DNA from: Betaproteobacteria bacterium
GTDB taxonomy: Bacteria > Pseudomonadota > Gammaproteobacteria > Burkholderiales > Usitatibacteraceae
Length of the DNA: 64,000 bases
Assembly (NCBI GenBank): GCA_016720925.1
Contig: JADKJR010000024.1
Location: 1 to 64,000 of the forward strand
Direction of reading: 5' to 3'
The translations under genes and the position numbers were made by a program. How positions within the stretch are numbered: position 1 is the first letter of the stretch; every line of letters starts with the position of its first letter. The notes under the pieces were generated by a model that did no database searches, was not told where the DNA came from, and worked only from the letters and a program-made list of their open reading frames with translations. Positions 44,852 to 54,100 of the stretch are shown piece by piece.

Positions 44852-46012
44852 TCAACGCAGCTCGACCCGGTCGGTGTCGCGAATCGACAGCAATAGCGCG
44901 CGGTTCACGTCTGCGGCCGTCAGTCCCAGCACATTGGTGCAAGCGCGAATTGCCTCGGCGTCGTCGCCTTCGATGGCTTCCGTCAACCTGAGCATTGCGC
45001 CATATGGTTCACCGTGATTGCGCAATGTATCTGAGACGGCCTCCGGAAGATACAACCTGTCCAGCAGTTCGCCCAGCGGCTGTGCAAAAATCAGGTCCAA
45101 TAGTGAAAACAGCCCGGTCATGAAAGGTTCGTCACGGTTGATATCGTCAAACAGCAACATGCCGATGCGTTCCATGAAAAATCCGCGGCGCAAGCTGAGG
45201 TTCATCAGCGGCAGCTGGTTCGGATCCTCACTCGATGCCAGCAACAGTACCGCCAGCCAGCGGGTAAGCCGCTTGTAGCCGAGAAGCATCACCGCATGCT
45301 GAAATGACTGGACCTGCGTCGACAGGCCATTCGCCGCCGAGTTGATCGTGCGCAGTAATTTGAACGCGAGTCCGGCGTCCTGCTTAAGGAGGTCTTCGAG
45401 TTCGCTGATATCGGCATCGTTTTGCGCAAGTTGCAGCAAGCGAAGCACGATTGCGCGGTTGTCGGAACGGTGTTTCTTGCCCAGTGTCGCGGTTAATTGT
45501 AAAGGCCAGCCGGCCACCCAGTCGATGCCCTGCGCAAACACCATTGCGGCATCGGCATGCGTGCGCAAACCCGTTCGCACCTTGGCTTTGCCGGCGGTTG
45601 GAATGTGGGCGGTTCCCGACGCGTTTGGCGACACCGTGAAACGGAGGGTTTTTAGCAGTGCCGGATCCAGTTGCCGCTCGGTTTCAGCATTCAGACACCA
45701 GAGCGGATAGTTGCCGCCGGAAAGCATGTCGCGGGCGGCGGGAAGCGTCAGCCATTCGCCACGAAACTCCGGAAGCGTATTGGCCGGAGGTTGCCATGTC
45801 CCCAGTGAAAATGGCAGGCAGTCATCGGCAAAGGCGACGATCAGTGGATAAGTTGCATCGGCGTTAACCTCCGACACCAGTGCGAGGGTTTCGCGTACAT
45901 CGTTTTCGTCAACCGAACGGTTATCGATGACGATCCGCATGCCGCCATATTGATGCTTGGCATTGATGAGGGGATACGCATGCAACACAGCACGCGGTTG
46001 ATTGGGTGTCAT
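44852..46012 (-). CDS. EAL/HDOD signalling protein, copy 2
   Basis: 386 aa, collinear with copy 1 at 37.9-39.0 kb over its whole length and closely similar (RLLQLAQNDADISELEDLLK, FQHAVMLLGYKRLTRWLAVL). The EAL-like half again lacks catalytic motifs; the HDOD half is complete. The gene starts MTPNQPRAVLHAYPLINAK. Its 160-bp upstream region also resembles that of copy 1 (gaaaattgaa, cgggaagggcggttcatttc), including a palindromic element. The two genes bracket the fliC-flaG-fliD-fliT module. Confidence 0.87.
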   Translation of the reverse strand: MTPNQPRAVLHAYPLINAKHQYGGMRIVIDNRSVDENDVRETLALVSEVNADATYPLIVAFADDCLPFSLGTWQPPANTLPEFRGEWLTLPAARDMLSGGNYPLWCLNAETERQLDPALLKTLRFTVSPNASGTAHIPTAGKAKVRTGLRTHADAAMVFAQGIDWVAGWPLQLTATLGKKHRSDNRAIVLRLLQLAQNDADISELEDLLKQDAGLAFKLLRTINSAANGLSTQVQSFQHAVMLLGYKRLTRWLAVLLLASSEDPNQLPLMNLSLRRGFFMERIGMLLFDDINRDEPFMTGLFSLLDLIFAQPLGELLDRLYLPEAVSDTLRNHGEPYGAMLRLTEAIEGDDAEAIRACTNVLGLTAADVNRALLLSIRDTDRVELR

Positions 46013-46159
46013 GGCCGGACGCGTTGTTTGATATTGGCCATTGTGTCGCCGACCGCGAAAATTGAAACGCGGGATAAGCGCGGGAAGGGCGGTTCATTTC
46101 GGCGATTTGGGGAAGGTTCGCGGATGGACTGCGATCATTTTCCCGCTATATGAAAATTA

Positions 46160-46225
46160 AAACACAAGCACTGGTGCGGTCTCCATGGCATTTATCCTCC
46201 GGAGGCCGCGCCAGTGCTTGTGTTT
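46160..46225. repeat. Palindromic intergenic element, copy 6
   Basis: The longest stem of the family: 46160-46184 pairs with 46201-46225 over 25 bases, with two mismatches that would be G-U wobbles in RNA. The arms read aaacacaagcactgg and ccagtgcttgtgttt at the tips, with a 16-nt loop. It lies between the response-regulator stop and EAL/HDOD copy 2, both on the minus strand, so it could end or stabilise the regulator transcript. Confidence 0.8.
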
Positions 46226-46248
46226 CGCGAGTAAATTGGAGATGCAGC

Positions 46249-46914
46249 TTAAGAATCGGCGCCGTCGACGCTGATCAATCCCTGGCGGACCGCATAGAGC
46301 ACCAGGCCGGCAATGTCGTGAATATCGAGGCGTTCCATCAAGGCGGCGCGGTGCGTCTCCACGGTTTTCACACTCACATTCAGCTGGAAGGCAATTTCCT
46401 TCGTGCTCTTGCCCTCGGCGATCATTTGCAGAATCTCGCGCTGGCGCGCGGTCAGTGCCTCGATCGACGATTCATCCTGATTTGTCTGGCCGCGCAGAAA
46501 GCCGGAGATGACGTGCCTGGAAATTCGCGGTGACAGATAAAGTTCGCCGCGAAGGATCGCGGCAATCGCCATTTTCAGGTCCAGCGGCGCCGAATCCTTG
46601 ACCAGGTAGCCGGACGCGCCGGCCTTGAGCGCGCGGCGCACGAAATCCTCGGTCGTATGCATGGACAGGATCAGCACCCGCGTCGACGGAACCTCCACCA
46701 TGATCTGCGCGGTGGCCTCGATCCCATTCAGCTCTTTCATGGAGATATCCATGATCACCAGATCGGGCACATGCTGTTTCGCGAGCGCGACCGCGTCACG
46801 GCCATTGCTGGCCTCGGCGACGATTTCGGTGTCGCCGAGTTCCTCGACGAGCGCGCGAATCCCCGCCAATACCAACGCATGATCATCGGCAAGCACAACT
46901 CGAATCAAACTCAT
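46249..46914 (-). CDS. NarL/FixJ-family response regulator
   Basis: 221 aa. The receiver domain has the acidic pair VVLADDHALVLAG, phosphoacceptor Asp in LVIMDISMKELNG (about residue 55), and the conserved Lys in GYLVKDSAPLDL. The LuxR-type helix-turn-helix is at the C-terminus (LTARQREILQMIAEGKSTKE, LNVSVKTVETHRAALMERLD). The kinase gene lies 24 bp upstream on the same strand, so the two make a two-component pair. Target genes cannot be read from the sequence. Confidence 0.95.
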   Translation of the reverse strand: MSLIRVVLADDHALVLAGIRALVEELGDTEIVAEASNGRDAVALAKQHVPDLVIMDISMKELNGIEATAQIMVEVPSTRVLILSMHTTEDFVRRALKAGASGYLVKDSAPLDLKMAIAAILRGELYLSPRISRHVISGFLRGQTNQDESSIEALTARQREILQMIAEGKSTKEIAFQLNVSVKTVETHRAALMERLDIHDIAGLVLYAVRQGLISVDGADS

Positions 46915-46938
46915 GGCGCCCTCATGGCTCCCTCATCC

Positions 46939-48471
46939 TCATGGCTCCCCGGTCGGATGGTATTCGCCGTTGCCTCCAGCGATGGCATTATCAACGCTTT
47001 CGAGCAAGAACGTCACCTGTATTGTCGTGCCTTCGCCAGGGACCGTGCGAACCTTGAAGCGGCCGCCGGCGAGTTGTGCGCGTTCTTCCATGCTGATCAG
47101 GCCCAAACTTCCCGCCCGGATTGCCCGCCGGCGTTCCGTCGCCATGTCGAAACCCACACCGTTGTCGCTGATGACCAACTTGAGAAGTTGGTCGCGCATT
47201 TCGAGCCGGAATCGAATCTGCGTGGCTTTTGCGTGGCGGGTGGCATTGTTGAGGGCTTCCTGTGCGATGCGGTAACAGACGCTTTCGAGGTCGGCTGGCA
47301 GTCGCTCCGCAAGTCCGGCGACCTGGCACTGGATATCTATGCCGGTGGCGCTGCGCTGGTGATCGACCAGCCATTCGAGCGCGTCCGCGAGTCCAAGCTG
47401 ATCGAGTTGCGGTGGACGCAGTTCGCGCGAAAGCTGGCGCAGGCTGTTGAGCGTCGTATCCGCGGTGTTCAGACATTCGGCGATCAAGCTTGTGTGCTCG
47501 CCATTGGCGCGCTGCGCGAGGCGATGCAACCCGATCTTGAGCGCGGTCAGCGATTGCCCGATATCGTCGTGAAGTTCACGCGAGATGCGCCGCCGTTCTT
47601 CCTCCTGAATACTGAGAACCCGCATCGACACGGCTTGCAGACGGGTGTTGGCTGCGCTCAAGGCAAGATGCGCAAGCATCCGGTCCGTAACATCTTCATG
47701 CGATATGACGGCGCCGTCCGTGCTGTCTTCCAGGGGGAATGCGCGGGCGACAAAATGACGCGTGCCGCCATCCATGTCCAGTGCGTATTCCATCGAGGTA
47801 AAACTCGCCTCGCGATCAATCACGCCGCGCAGGGCTTCCTCACTTTGTTCCGCAAGTCCATCTCCGCGGTCCGCGGCTTCGCGCAACAGATCAAAGTAAT
47901 TGGTTCCCACCGTCGCGGATGCGTGGCGCGACTGATCGCCGCCAACACCAAAGGATTCCCACGTCTTGTTGGTCGCGACAATGACGCCATGCCCGTCAAG
48001 CACGGCAATTCGCGTGTTCAATGAATTGAGGATTCCGCGCTTCATTGCTTCGCTGGTGCGTAGCGCGTTTTCGGCACGAACCCTTTCGGTTCGTGAAATG
48101 CGGCGTTCGATGGCGGCTTCGATCGCCTTCGGCAAGCGCCCCAACCGGCTTTTTGACAGGTAGTCACTGGCGCCATTCTGCATCGCCATGACCGCCTCAT
48201 CTTCGTCGATGTGGTGCGACACCACAATAAACGGGATATCAAGGTGCCGTTCATTGAGAATTTGCAGCGCCCGGTTAGCACTGAAGCGCGGCAAGTGATA
48301 GTCGCAAAGGACCACGTCCGGCAGCCATTCGGCGAGCGCGCTGTCGTAATCAGGTTCCGTTTCAACGCGTATCGCAGTGAAATCGAACGGCGCATCGCGC
48401 AACGAATATTGCAGCAGTTCGGCATCGTCGGCGGAATCCTCGACCATCAGCAGGCGATAGCGGCGACTCAT
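46939..48471 (-). CDS. REC-PAS histidine kinase (HisKA_3/NarX type)
   Basis: 510 aa from the ATG at 48471 (MSRRYRLLMVEDSADDAE); the open frame extends further upstream without family features. Order: an N-terminal receiver domain (Asp in VVLCDYHLPRFS, about residue 58), a PAS domain (about 155-270), a HisKA_3 dimerisation domain with the phospho-His in RRISRELHDDIGQSLTALK, and a HATPase domain (ISDNGVGFDM, GSLGLISMEERAQLAGG). It pairs with the NarL-type regulator 24 bp downstream. The N-terminal receiver means it may itself be an output of another kinase. Confidence 0.92.
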   Translation of the reverse strand: MSRRYRLLMVEDSADDAELLQYSLRDAPFDFTAIRVETEPDYDSALAEWLPDVVLCDYHLPRFSANRALQILNERHLDIPFIVVSHHIDEDEAVMAMQNGASDYLSKSRLGRLPKAIEAAIERRISRTERVRAENALRTSEAMKRGILNSLNTRIAVLDGHGVIVATNKTWESFGVGGDQSRHASATVGTNYFDLLREAADRGDGLAEQSEEALRGVIDREASFTSMEYALDMDGGTRHFVARAFPLEDSTDGAVISHEDVTDRMLAHLALSAANTRLQAVSMRVLSIQEEERRRISRELHDDIGQSLTALKIGLHRLAQRANGEHTSLIAECLNTADTTLNSLRQLSRELRPPQLDQLGLADALEWLVDHQRSATGIDIQCQVAGLAERLPADLESVCYRIAQEALNNATRHAKATQIRFRLEMRDQLLKLVISDNGVGFDMATERRRAIRAGSLGLISMEERAQLAGGRFKVRTVPGEGTTIQVTFLLESVDNAIAGGNGEYHPTGEP

Positions 48472-48981
48472 GGGATCAAGCGCGCCGCGACGGTACGGCC
48501 AATCGGATTGCTTCGGGGATCCTGGAGGATTTGCGGTGGACAATGCCGATTCATGATGTTGGGTATTATATTGCGGTACGAGTCGGCGGGGAAAGGTACC
48601 GGTGCCAGTGTCCAGATACAGGTACCCGGATCTTGAATTGTCGCCGGTATGCGTTGCGAAATCGGCGCCGCAGGCCGGCGCCGGAATTGAAGTCTCGTTC
48701 ACCCAAGCCGCCGCCGGGTGGACCGGCAAGGGCCGGAAATAGGGGATTCCCCCATGTGTTGCCGGGCACGCTCGACATAAAATGGATCGGACCGCCGTGA
48801 AACTGTCTGCTATCCGCGTCAAGCCGGCAACAAGTTTGAATGCCACGCATCCGGGTCGCCGGTACTTCATTTCCTCCGGCGGCCCGGCGATACGGGGCGC
48901 GCACCGGGCAGCTGTGGGCAACGTGGCGGAAAATGCCCAGACAAAATCACCGGCATCAATCACGACATTGCGGAGCGAAAC
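48472..48981. other. Divergent promoter region between two kinase genes
   Basis: A 510-bp region with no convincing gene; a 67-codon plus-strand frame at 48782-48985 overlaps the next start and has no family features. It contains a short perfect palindrome, ggggattcccc (48742-48752), roughly midway between the two kinase starts. That could be an operator for the NarL-type regulator. Confidence 0.4.
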
Positions 48982-50502
48982 ATGACTGAGGGCAAGCAGA
49001 CAAATGCGCCGCTGGTTGCCGGCGAGGAACACTTCCGCCAACTATTCGAGAGTAACCCCATGCCGCTATGGGTTCACGATCTGGATACCTTGCGGTTTCT
49101 GGAGGTCAACGATGTTGCCTGCGCATCCTACGGCTACTCCCGGCAGGAATTCCTGGCCATGAGCATCCGCGATATCCGCCCGCCTGAGGATCACGCGCAA
49201 CTCGAACAAACCATTTTGCGAGATGGCCCGGCAAACCAGCGGTCAGGCCCCTGGCGCCATCTGCGCAAGAATGGCTCGGCGATAATGGTCGAAATAAACA
49301 GTCAGGATGTGCTGATGCATGGCCGCCGCGTGCGTATTGTCTGCCCGATCGATGTGACCGAGAAGATCTACGCGCAGGAAGAAATCCGACGCATGAACCT
49401 GGTGCTCGAGCGCAAGGTCGAGATGCGCACCAGGGAGCTTTCAGGATCGCTGGCCTTGCAGCAAAGTCTGTTCGACAACGTTCCCGAAATCGTCTGGCTG
49501 GCAAATCTGGATGGCCTGTTTACCTTCGTCAATCGGACATGGTCCGAAAAAATAGGCACTGCCGCCAATGACTGGAAGGACCACGGCTGGGCGGAAAAGC
49601 TGCACCCGGAGGACCTTGATCGCGTGACGCAGGAGTGGCGTGATGCGGTCGCGGCAAAAGACAGTTTCGAGACGGCGTATCGCATTTTGCACCGCGATGG
49701 CGGATATCACGATTACCAGGTTACTGCGCGAAAAGTGGTTGGGCCGGGAGCCGACCCCATTTGCTGGGTAGGCATTTGTGGCGACGTGACCGAAAGCCGC
49801 CGCCGTGAGGATGCGTTGCGCTACGCCAACCAGGAACTTGAAGCATTTTCCTCCTCGGTATCGCATGATTTGCGTGCCCCATTGCGCACCATCGCCGGTT
49901 TCAGCGAGCGCCTTGAACTCGAATCGGCCGACCGGCTGGATGAGCAGAATCGCCGCTATCTCGAGCGCATCCGGACGGGGGCCGCGAATATGAATGAACT
50001 GATCGATGATTTGCTGAGCCTTGCGCGGGTGACGCGGGGCGGTGTGTCGATGGGAAAAGTCGATCTTAGCGAGCTTGCACGACTGGTCTTTAAAGAATTG
50101 CGACAGCAACAACCCGACCATCCCGCAGAAATCGTCATCCAGGAAAATATGACCGCCATCGGCGATGCCCACCTGTTGCGCGTGGTGTTGGTCAACCTGA
50201 TCGGCAATGCCCTGAAGTTTTCCGGCAAACGGGATGTCAGTCGTATCGAGGTCGGCGAAATCGTGCAACCCGGTGATACGTCAATGTTTTTCGTGCGAGA
50301 TAACGGCGCGGGCTTCGACCCCGCGTATGCGGGCAAGATGTTCGGTATTTTTCAGCGGCTGCACAGCGTGAAAGAGTTTCCCGGCACGGGCATCGGGCTG
50401 GCGACCGTGCAACGCATTGTTCACCGGCATGGCGGGCACGTGAGCGCGGAAGGCGCGGTCGACCAGGGGGCAAAGTTCTGCTTTTCGTTGCGGCGGGAGT
50501 GA
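48982..50502 (+). CDS. Soluble PAS-PAS histidine kinase
   Basis: 506 aa without membrane segments. Two PAS domains (about residues 15-130, FRQLFESNPMPLWVHDLDTL, and 160-280, LFDNVPEIVWLANLDGLFTF) precede a HisKA domain with the phospho-His in SSSVSHDLRAPLRTIAGFSE. The HATPase domain has N box VLVNLIGNALKFSG, G1 FVRDNGAGFDP and G2 EFPGTGIGLATVQRIVHRHG. The type resembles phytochrome-like/Bacteroides-style kinases lacking an attached regulator. No response regulator follows directly, so the partner may be the receiver of the neighbouring kinase. Confidence 0.92.
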   Translation: MTEGKQTNAPLVAGEEHFRQLFESNPMPLWVHDLDTLRFLEVNDVACASYGYSRQEFLAMSIRDIRPPEDHAQLEQTILRDGPANQRSGPWRHLRKNGSAIMVEINSQDVLMHGRRVRIVCPIDVTEKIYAQEEIRRMNLVLERKVEMRTRELSGSLALQQSLFDNVPEIVWLANLDGLFTFVNRTWSEKIGTAANDWKDHGWAEKLHPEDLDRVTQEWRDAVAAKDSFETAYRILHRDGGYHDYQVTARKVVGPGADPICWVGICGDVTESRRREDALRYANQELEAFSSSVSHDLRAPLRTIAGFSERLELESADRLDEQNRRYLERIRTGAANMNELIDDLLSLARVTRGGVSMGKVDLSELARLVFKELRQQQPDHPAEIVIQENMTAIGDAHLLRVVLVNLIGNALKFSGKRDVSRIEVGEIVQPGDTSMFFVRDNGAGFDPAYAGKMFGIFQRLHSVKEFPGTGIGLATVQRIVHRHGGHVSAEGAVDQGAKFCFSLRRE

Positions 50503-50683
50503 GGAAGCCAGTTCCGCCGTTTGTTGGCACTCGTATTCCGCGGCTCAGGGATTTCGCGGGTGTGTTGCGGGTTTTTCCCGATGGCGATCACTTTCCCGCG
50601 CCGCGACAATGACTCTCATCAACATGGTGAGGAGCCGTTGGTTTCCGCTGGCACGTCAAGTCGACGCAAACTGAAGCCGATGC

Positions 50684-52138
50684 ATGATCATGAAACAGGA
50701 TATCCGTGATCCCGCCGCGGGCAAGGAGACTTACCCTGTCCCATTGAATGAGCTTTCGCGCATCCAGGCGCTGGCAGAACTGGACGTGTTCGACACCGTT
50801 ACCGATGAGGCGTTCGAGGCATTGGTCAGGCTGGCCGCACGCGTTTGCGAAACACCATACGCCATGATTTCCCTTGTGGACCGCGACCGGCAGTGGTCGA
50901 TCACGCGTCTTGGCCTTGCATTGCAGGAAACGCCGCGCAGTACGGCTTTTTGCACCCATGCCATTCTCGGTCGCGAACTGTTCGTGGTTGACGACGCCCA
51001 CGCTGATCGGCGATTTGCGAACAATCCGCTGGTCACCGGCGATGCCGGCATCCGGTTCTATGCCGGTATGCCGTTGGTGATTTCGGGTGGATTGGCTCTC
51101 GGCACTTTGTCTGTCATGGATCGCGTGCCCCGCCGGTTCGATTCCCGGCAAATCGAATCCCTGCGGGATTTCGCAGGCATTGCCGGCACGCTGTTGAAAA
51201 ACCGCAAGTCCGCGGCTGAGTTCGTGCAATCAGGGTTGAAGCTGGATGATGTTTTCGAGGAAATCATTGTCCTTTGTCCGGATTCACGGCGCATCGAATA
51301 TGCGAACGAAGGCGCGTTGACGAATCTGGGTTATCGGCTGGATGAACTGCAGCGACTGACGCTTGATTGCATTGGTCCTGAATACCCAATGGACAAACTC
51401 GAGGCGCTGGGCAAAAACGCGCTATTGGGAGATCGTTCGCCGGTGATCTTTGAGGCCGTGCAAAGCCGCAAGGACGGCAGTACCTATCCGGTCGAAGTGC
51501 GCGCCACCATGTCTTCCAGCCCGGTTTCGTCGAGGATCATACTGCTCGCCAATGACATCTTCACCCGTAAATGGGGTGAAGCAACATTGCGCAGGCGAGA
51601 CAGCATCGGTCATGACTGGCCAGATCCGTCCAACCGGCAAAGTGTTGATTCAAGCCTGAAAGGCGCAATGCAGCGCGTGCGCCGCCATGGCGGCTCGCTC
51701 GCGCTGGTCATGCTCGAAATCGGCGGACTGACGGATATCCGGCATACGCACGGGCAGCAGGTGGCTGACCTGGCCATGGCGGATGTTGCACGCCGACTGA
51801 TCATCGGTACGGCGACAAAAGATCTGGTCATGCATCTGGGCGGCGATGAATTTGCCATCCTCATCGAGGAGGTGACAGATGCAACCGTTGTCCCTGGACT
51901 GGCCGCCGGCATTCGTCGAAGCCTGCGGCGTTCCTTTGTTTCGGGGAAGAGCGAAATTGCACTATCGACAAGCATTGGCGCGGTGTATTTCGCCGGCGGC
52001 AATGAAGATGCCGCGGCGTTGCTGAGCCGCGCGGCGGCGGCGGTCAATATTGGCTTTCAGGACGGCACCCATGAGCATGTGATGCCACTTTCAGGCCAGG
52101 GACCATCCAGGAGGTCGGTTGACGGATGTAGCCGATAA
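50684..52138 (+). CDS. GAF-PAS-GGDEF protein
   Basis: 484 aa. A GAF domain (about residues 30-180, RVCETPYAMISLVDRDRQWS, STAFCTHAILGRELFVVDDA) and a PAS-like domain (about 185-305) precede a C-terminal GGDEF domain. The signature HLGGDEFAILIEE is intact, but upstream positions deviate. The usual metal-binding Asp (LDID.FK) is Glu in VMLEIGGLTD, the GHxxGD stretch reads HGQQVAD, and no RxxD inhibitory site is seen. Activity as a diguanylate cyclase is therefore uncertain. Its product or binding would feed the YcgR brake. Confidence 0.87.
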   Translation: MIMKQDIRDPAAGKETYPVPLNELSRIQALAELDVFDTVTDEAFEALVRLAARVCETPYAMISLVDRDRQWSITRLGLALQETPRSTAFCTHAILGRELFVVDDAHADRRFANNPLVTGDAGIRFYAGMPLVISGGLALGTLSVMDRVPRRFDSRQIESLRDFAGIAGTLLKNRKSAAEFVQSGLKLDDVFEEIIVLCPDSRRIEYANEGALTNLGYRLDELQRLTLDCIGPEYPMDKLEALGKNALLGDRSPVIFEAVQSRKDGSTYPVEVRATMSSSPVSSRIILLANDIFTRKWGEATLRRRDSIGHDWPDPSNRQSVDSSLKGAMQRVRRHGGSLALVMLEIGGLTDIRHTHGQQVADLAMADVARRLIIGTATKDLVMHLGGDEFAILIEEVTDATVVPGLAAGIRRSLRRSFVSGKSEIALSTSIGAVYFAGGNEDAAALLSRAAAAVNIGFQDGTHEHVMPLSGQGPSRRSVDGCSR

Positions 52139-52154
52139 CAGCGCAATTTTTCGT

Positions 52155-52190
52155 GGCGTTGTGTGGTGTGGTGTGTTGTGTGGTGTTGTA
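52155..52190. repeat. GT-rich low-complexity tract
   Basis: A 36-base run made almost entirely of G and T (ggcgttgtgtggtgtggtgt and on), lying between the convergent GGDEF and yceH genes. The pattern is irregular TGTGG/TGGTG repetition. Probably slippage-derived; no function is evident. Confidence 0.6.
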
Positions 52191-52210
52191 ACGTAAAAGT
52201 GTAATCGCGG

Positions 52211-52882
52211 CTATTCAAATTGCTTCTTGAATTTCGCCAATTCTTCCGTCAGCCAAGTGACTTCCTCCCGCAGTGACGCGACGTCTGCTTCAAGATGTGT
52301 GACACGATCACCCGCAGTGCCTTCAACCGTCGACGCGCCTCCAATATTCATGCGTGCGGCGATCTCCTGCCGCTCCACCGCGACTTCTCCCGATAGCAGA
52401 TGTGCCCAGCGCGATTCCTTGGTGCCTGGCGCACGCGGCAGTTGCATCACCAATGGCGGCTCGTTGGCGGCGAGGTCGAGCAACGAGCGCTCGACGCTTT
52501 CAACCGAGGCAAACGGATACATGCGCGCCGTGCGCCCACGTAGTTCGCCGCAGGTTTGCGGACCACGCAGCATTAGCAAGGTGAGTATGGCGAGTTTCGA
52601 ATCATCGAGAGAAAACACTTCGCGCATCATGTGCTGATACTTCGCCACCCGGCTGCCCGCCGGATAGTAGGTTTGCGCGACATGATTATCCTGAAGCCGC
52701 TTCAGGCATGCTTCGATGGTCTCCTCTCCCAGGCTCATGACCGGGTCGCGATTGCTCAACTGATTGCATGCGTTGACGATCGCATTGAGTGACAGCGGAT
52801 AGATGTCCGGCGTGAGGAATTGTTTTTCCGCGAGTACGCCCAACACGCGGGCTTCAAACTGGGAGAGATTGAATTCGATCAT
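52211..52882 (-). CDS. yceH: YceH family (DUF480) protein
   Basis: 223 aa. The N-terminal signature FEARVLGVLAEKQFLTPDIY and PLSLNAIVNACNQLSNRDPV, followed by RGPQTCGELRGRTARMY, identifies the YceH/DUF480 family. It has two winged-helix-like domains and a C-terminal coiled coil (residues about 190-223). Function is not established; it is commonly carried in proteobacteria. It converges on the GGDEF gene. Confidence 0.93.
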   Translation of the reverse strand: MIEFNLSQFEARVLGVLAEKQFLTPDIYPLSLNAIVNACNQLSNRDPVMSLGEETIEACLKRLQDNHVAQTYYPAGSRVAKYQHMMREVFSLDDSKLAILTLLMLRGPQTCGELRGRTARMYPFASVESVERSLLDLAANEPPLVMQLPRAPGTKESRWAHLLSGEVAVERQEIAARMNIGGASTVEGTAGDRVTHLEADVASLREEVTWLTEELAKFKKQFE

Positions 52883-53024
52883 CTGGCGAGCCGGTTAATT
52901 TGAGCAAATGCAGGCACTGCGTTTTCATGCTCATTATGTCACCGCGCATTGAAACTTGCGGCATGTACGAAGTAATTCCCCGAGCGCCAATACTTCCACT
53001 CATCGTCTTGTTGGCGGAGTGCTA

Positions 53025-53096
53025 AAGTTCATGCTCCCAAGTTTTCATGCTCCCAAGTTCACGCCCCCAAGTTTTTGCCCCCCAGTTCGCGCTCCT
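53025..53096. repeat. Imperfect 14-16-bp tandem repeat upstream of ghrA
   Basis: Five consecutive units based on aagttcatgctccc: 53025-53038, 53039-53054, 53055-53068, 53069-53083 and a partial 53084-53096. They differ by small substitutions and length changes. They end 23 bp before the ghrA ATG, so they form most of its 5' leader or promoter region. The 52883-53119 gap shows no other feature. Confidence 0.8.
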
Positions 53097-53119
53097 CCAC
53101 ACAGGCCACACAAACGCCA

Positions 53120-54058
53120 ATGAAAATCGTTTTCTATTCACCTGGAAAAAATCCGCAGCCATGGCAGGATTGCCTCGCCGATCGCATGCCGGCAGCCGAA
53201 CTGTGGGCGTGGACGCCTGAATGCGCCAATCGCCAGGCCGACTATGCCGTCGTGTGGGCGCCGCCACTGGAGTTGTTCGAAACCCAAACCAAATTGAAAG
53301 CGGTATTTGTCCTGGGTGCGGGCGCGGATCGCATCACAATGCGACCGGAGGTTTCGCGCCTTCTCAACGGCACTGCCATCGTCAGGCTGAACGACGCGGG
53401 GATGGCGGTGCAAATGGCGGAGTATGTGTGTCACGCGCTGTTTCGTCATGCACGAGAGTTTGCCGTTTATGCTGCGCAGCAGAGCCAACAAGAATGGAAA
53501 ACACGGCCCGAAATCGATCGCGCTGAATGGCCGGTAGGTGTAATGGGACTGGGCGCCATGGGTGAGCGCGTTGCGCGATCCGTTGCATCGTTTGAATATC
53601 CGACTTTCGGGTGGTCGCGCACGTCAAAGACGTTGCCTGGCGTGACCACATTTTACGGGCAGGAAAGCCTTGATGAATTCCTTTCCGGCGTGCGGGTGCT
53701 GGTCTGCGTGTTGCCGTTGACGTTAGCGACCAGAGGCATTCTCAATGCCCGCACGCTTGGGAGACTGAAATCGCCGGGCTATCTGATTAATGTCGCGCGT
53801 GGCGCGCACCTCGTGGAAACAGATCTTCTCGCCCTGCTGGATGGCGGAAAACTGGCCGGGGCGACGCTTGATGTGTTTGGCGAAGAGCCGCTGCCCGTCA
53901 CTCACCCATTCTGGATGCATCCGAGAATCGATCTCACACCGCATATTTCGGCTATCACGCTACGTGAGGAAAGCATCCGGCAAATCGCCGAAAAAATTCA
54001 TGCCCTGGAACAAGGGAAACCCATTGAGGGCGTCGTCTCGATGGATCGAGGATATTGA
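53120..54058 (+). CDS. ghrA: Glyoxylate/hydroxypyruvate reductase
   Basis: 312 aa, D-2-hydroxyacid dehydrogenase family, GhrA type (NADPH-dependent reduction of glyoxylate and hydroxypyruvate). The start is MKIVFYSPGKN at 53120. The dinucleotide-binding motif is VMGLGAMGERVARSV (about residue 140). Catalytic residues are Arg in INVARGAHLVET, Glu in FGEEPLPVTHPF and His in DLTPHISAITLRE. A repeat array precedes it and a short gap separates it from the convergent dehydrogenase gene. Confidence 0.92.
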   Translation: MKIVFYSPGKNPQPWQDCLADRMPAAELWAWTPECANRQADYAVVWAPPLELFETQTKLKAVFVLGAGADRITMRPEVSRLLNGTAIVRLNDAGMAVQMAEYVCHALFRHAREFAVYAAQQSQQEWKTRPEIDRAEWPVGVMGLGAMGERVARSVASFEYPTFGWSRTSKTLPGVTTFYGQESLDEFLSGVRVLVCVLPLTLATRGILNARTLGRLKSPGYLINVARGAHLVETDLLALLDGGKLAGATLDVFGEEPLPVTHPFWMHPRIDLTPHISAITLREESIRQIAEKIHALEQGKPIEGVVSMDRGY

Positions 54059-54100
54059 AAGGCCTCGAGGCGCGGTGTCCCCTTCGGTGTCCCCATTGCA

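Noticed and set aside
48782..48985. Plus-strand 67-codon frame before the PAS-PAS kinase
   Set aside because: It overlaps the kinase start and has no recognisable features; treated as non-coding.
51134..51150. ggttcgattcccgg, like a tRNA T-loop
   Set aside because: It lies in the coding frame of the GAF domain (RRFDSR), and no tRNA arms surround it.
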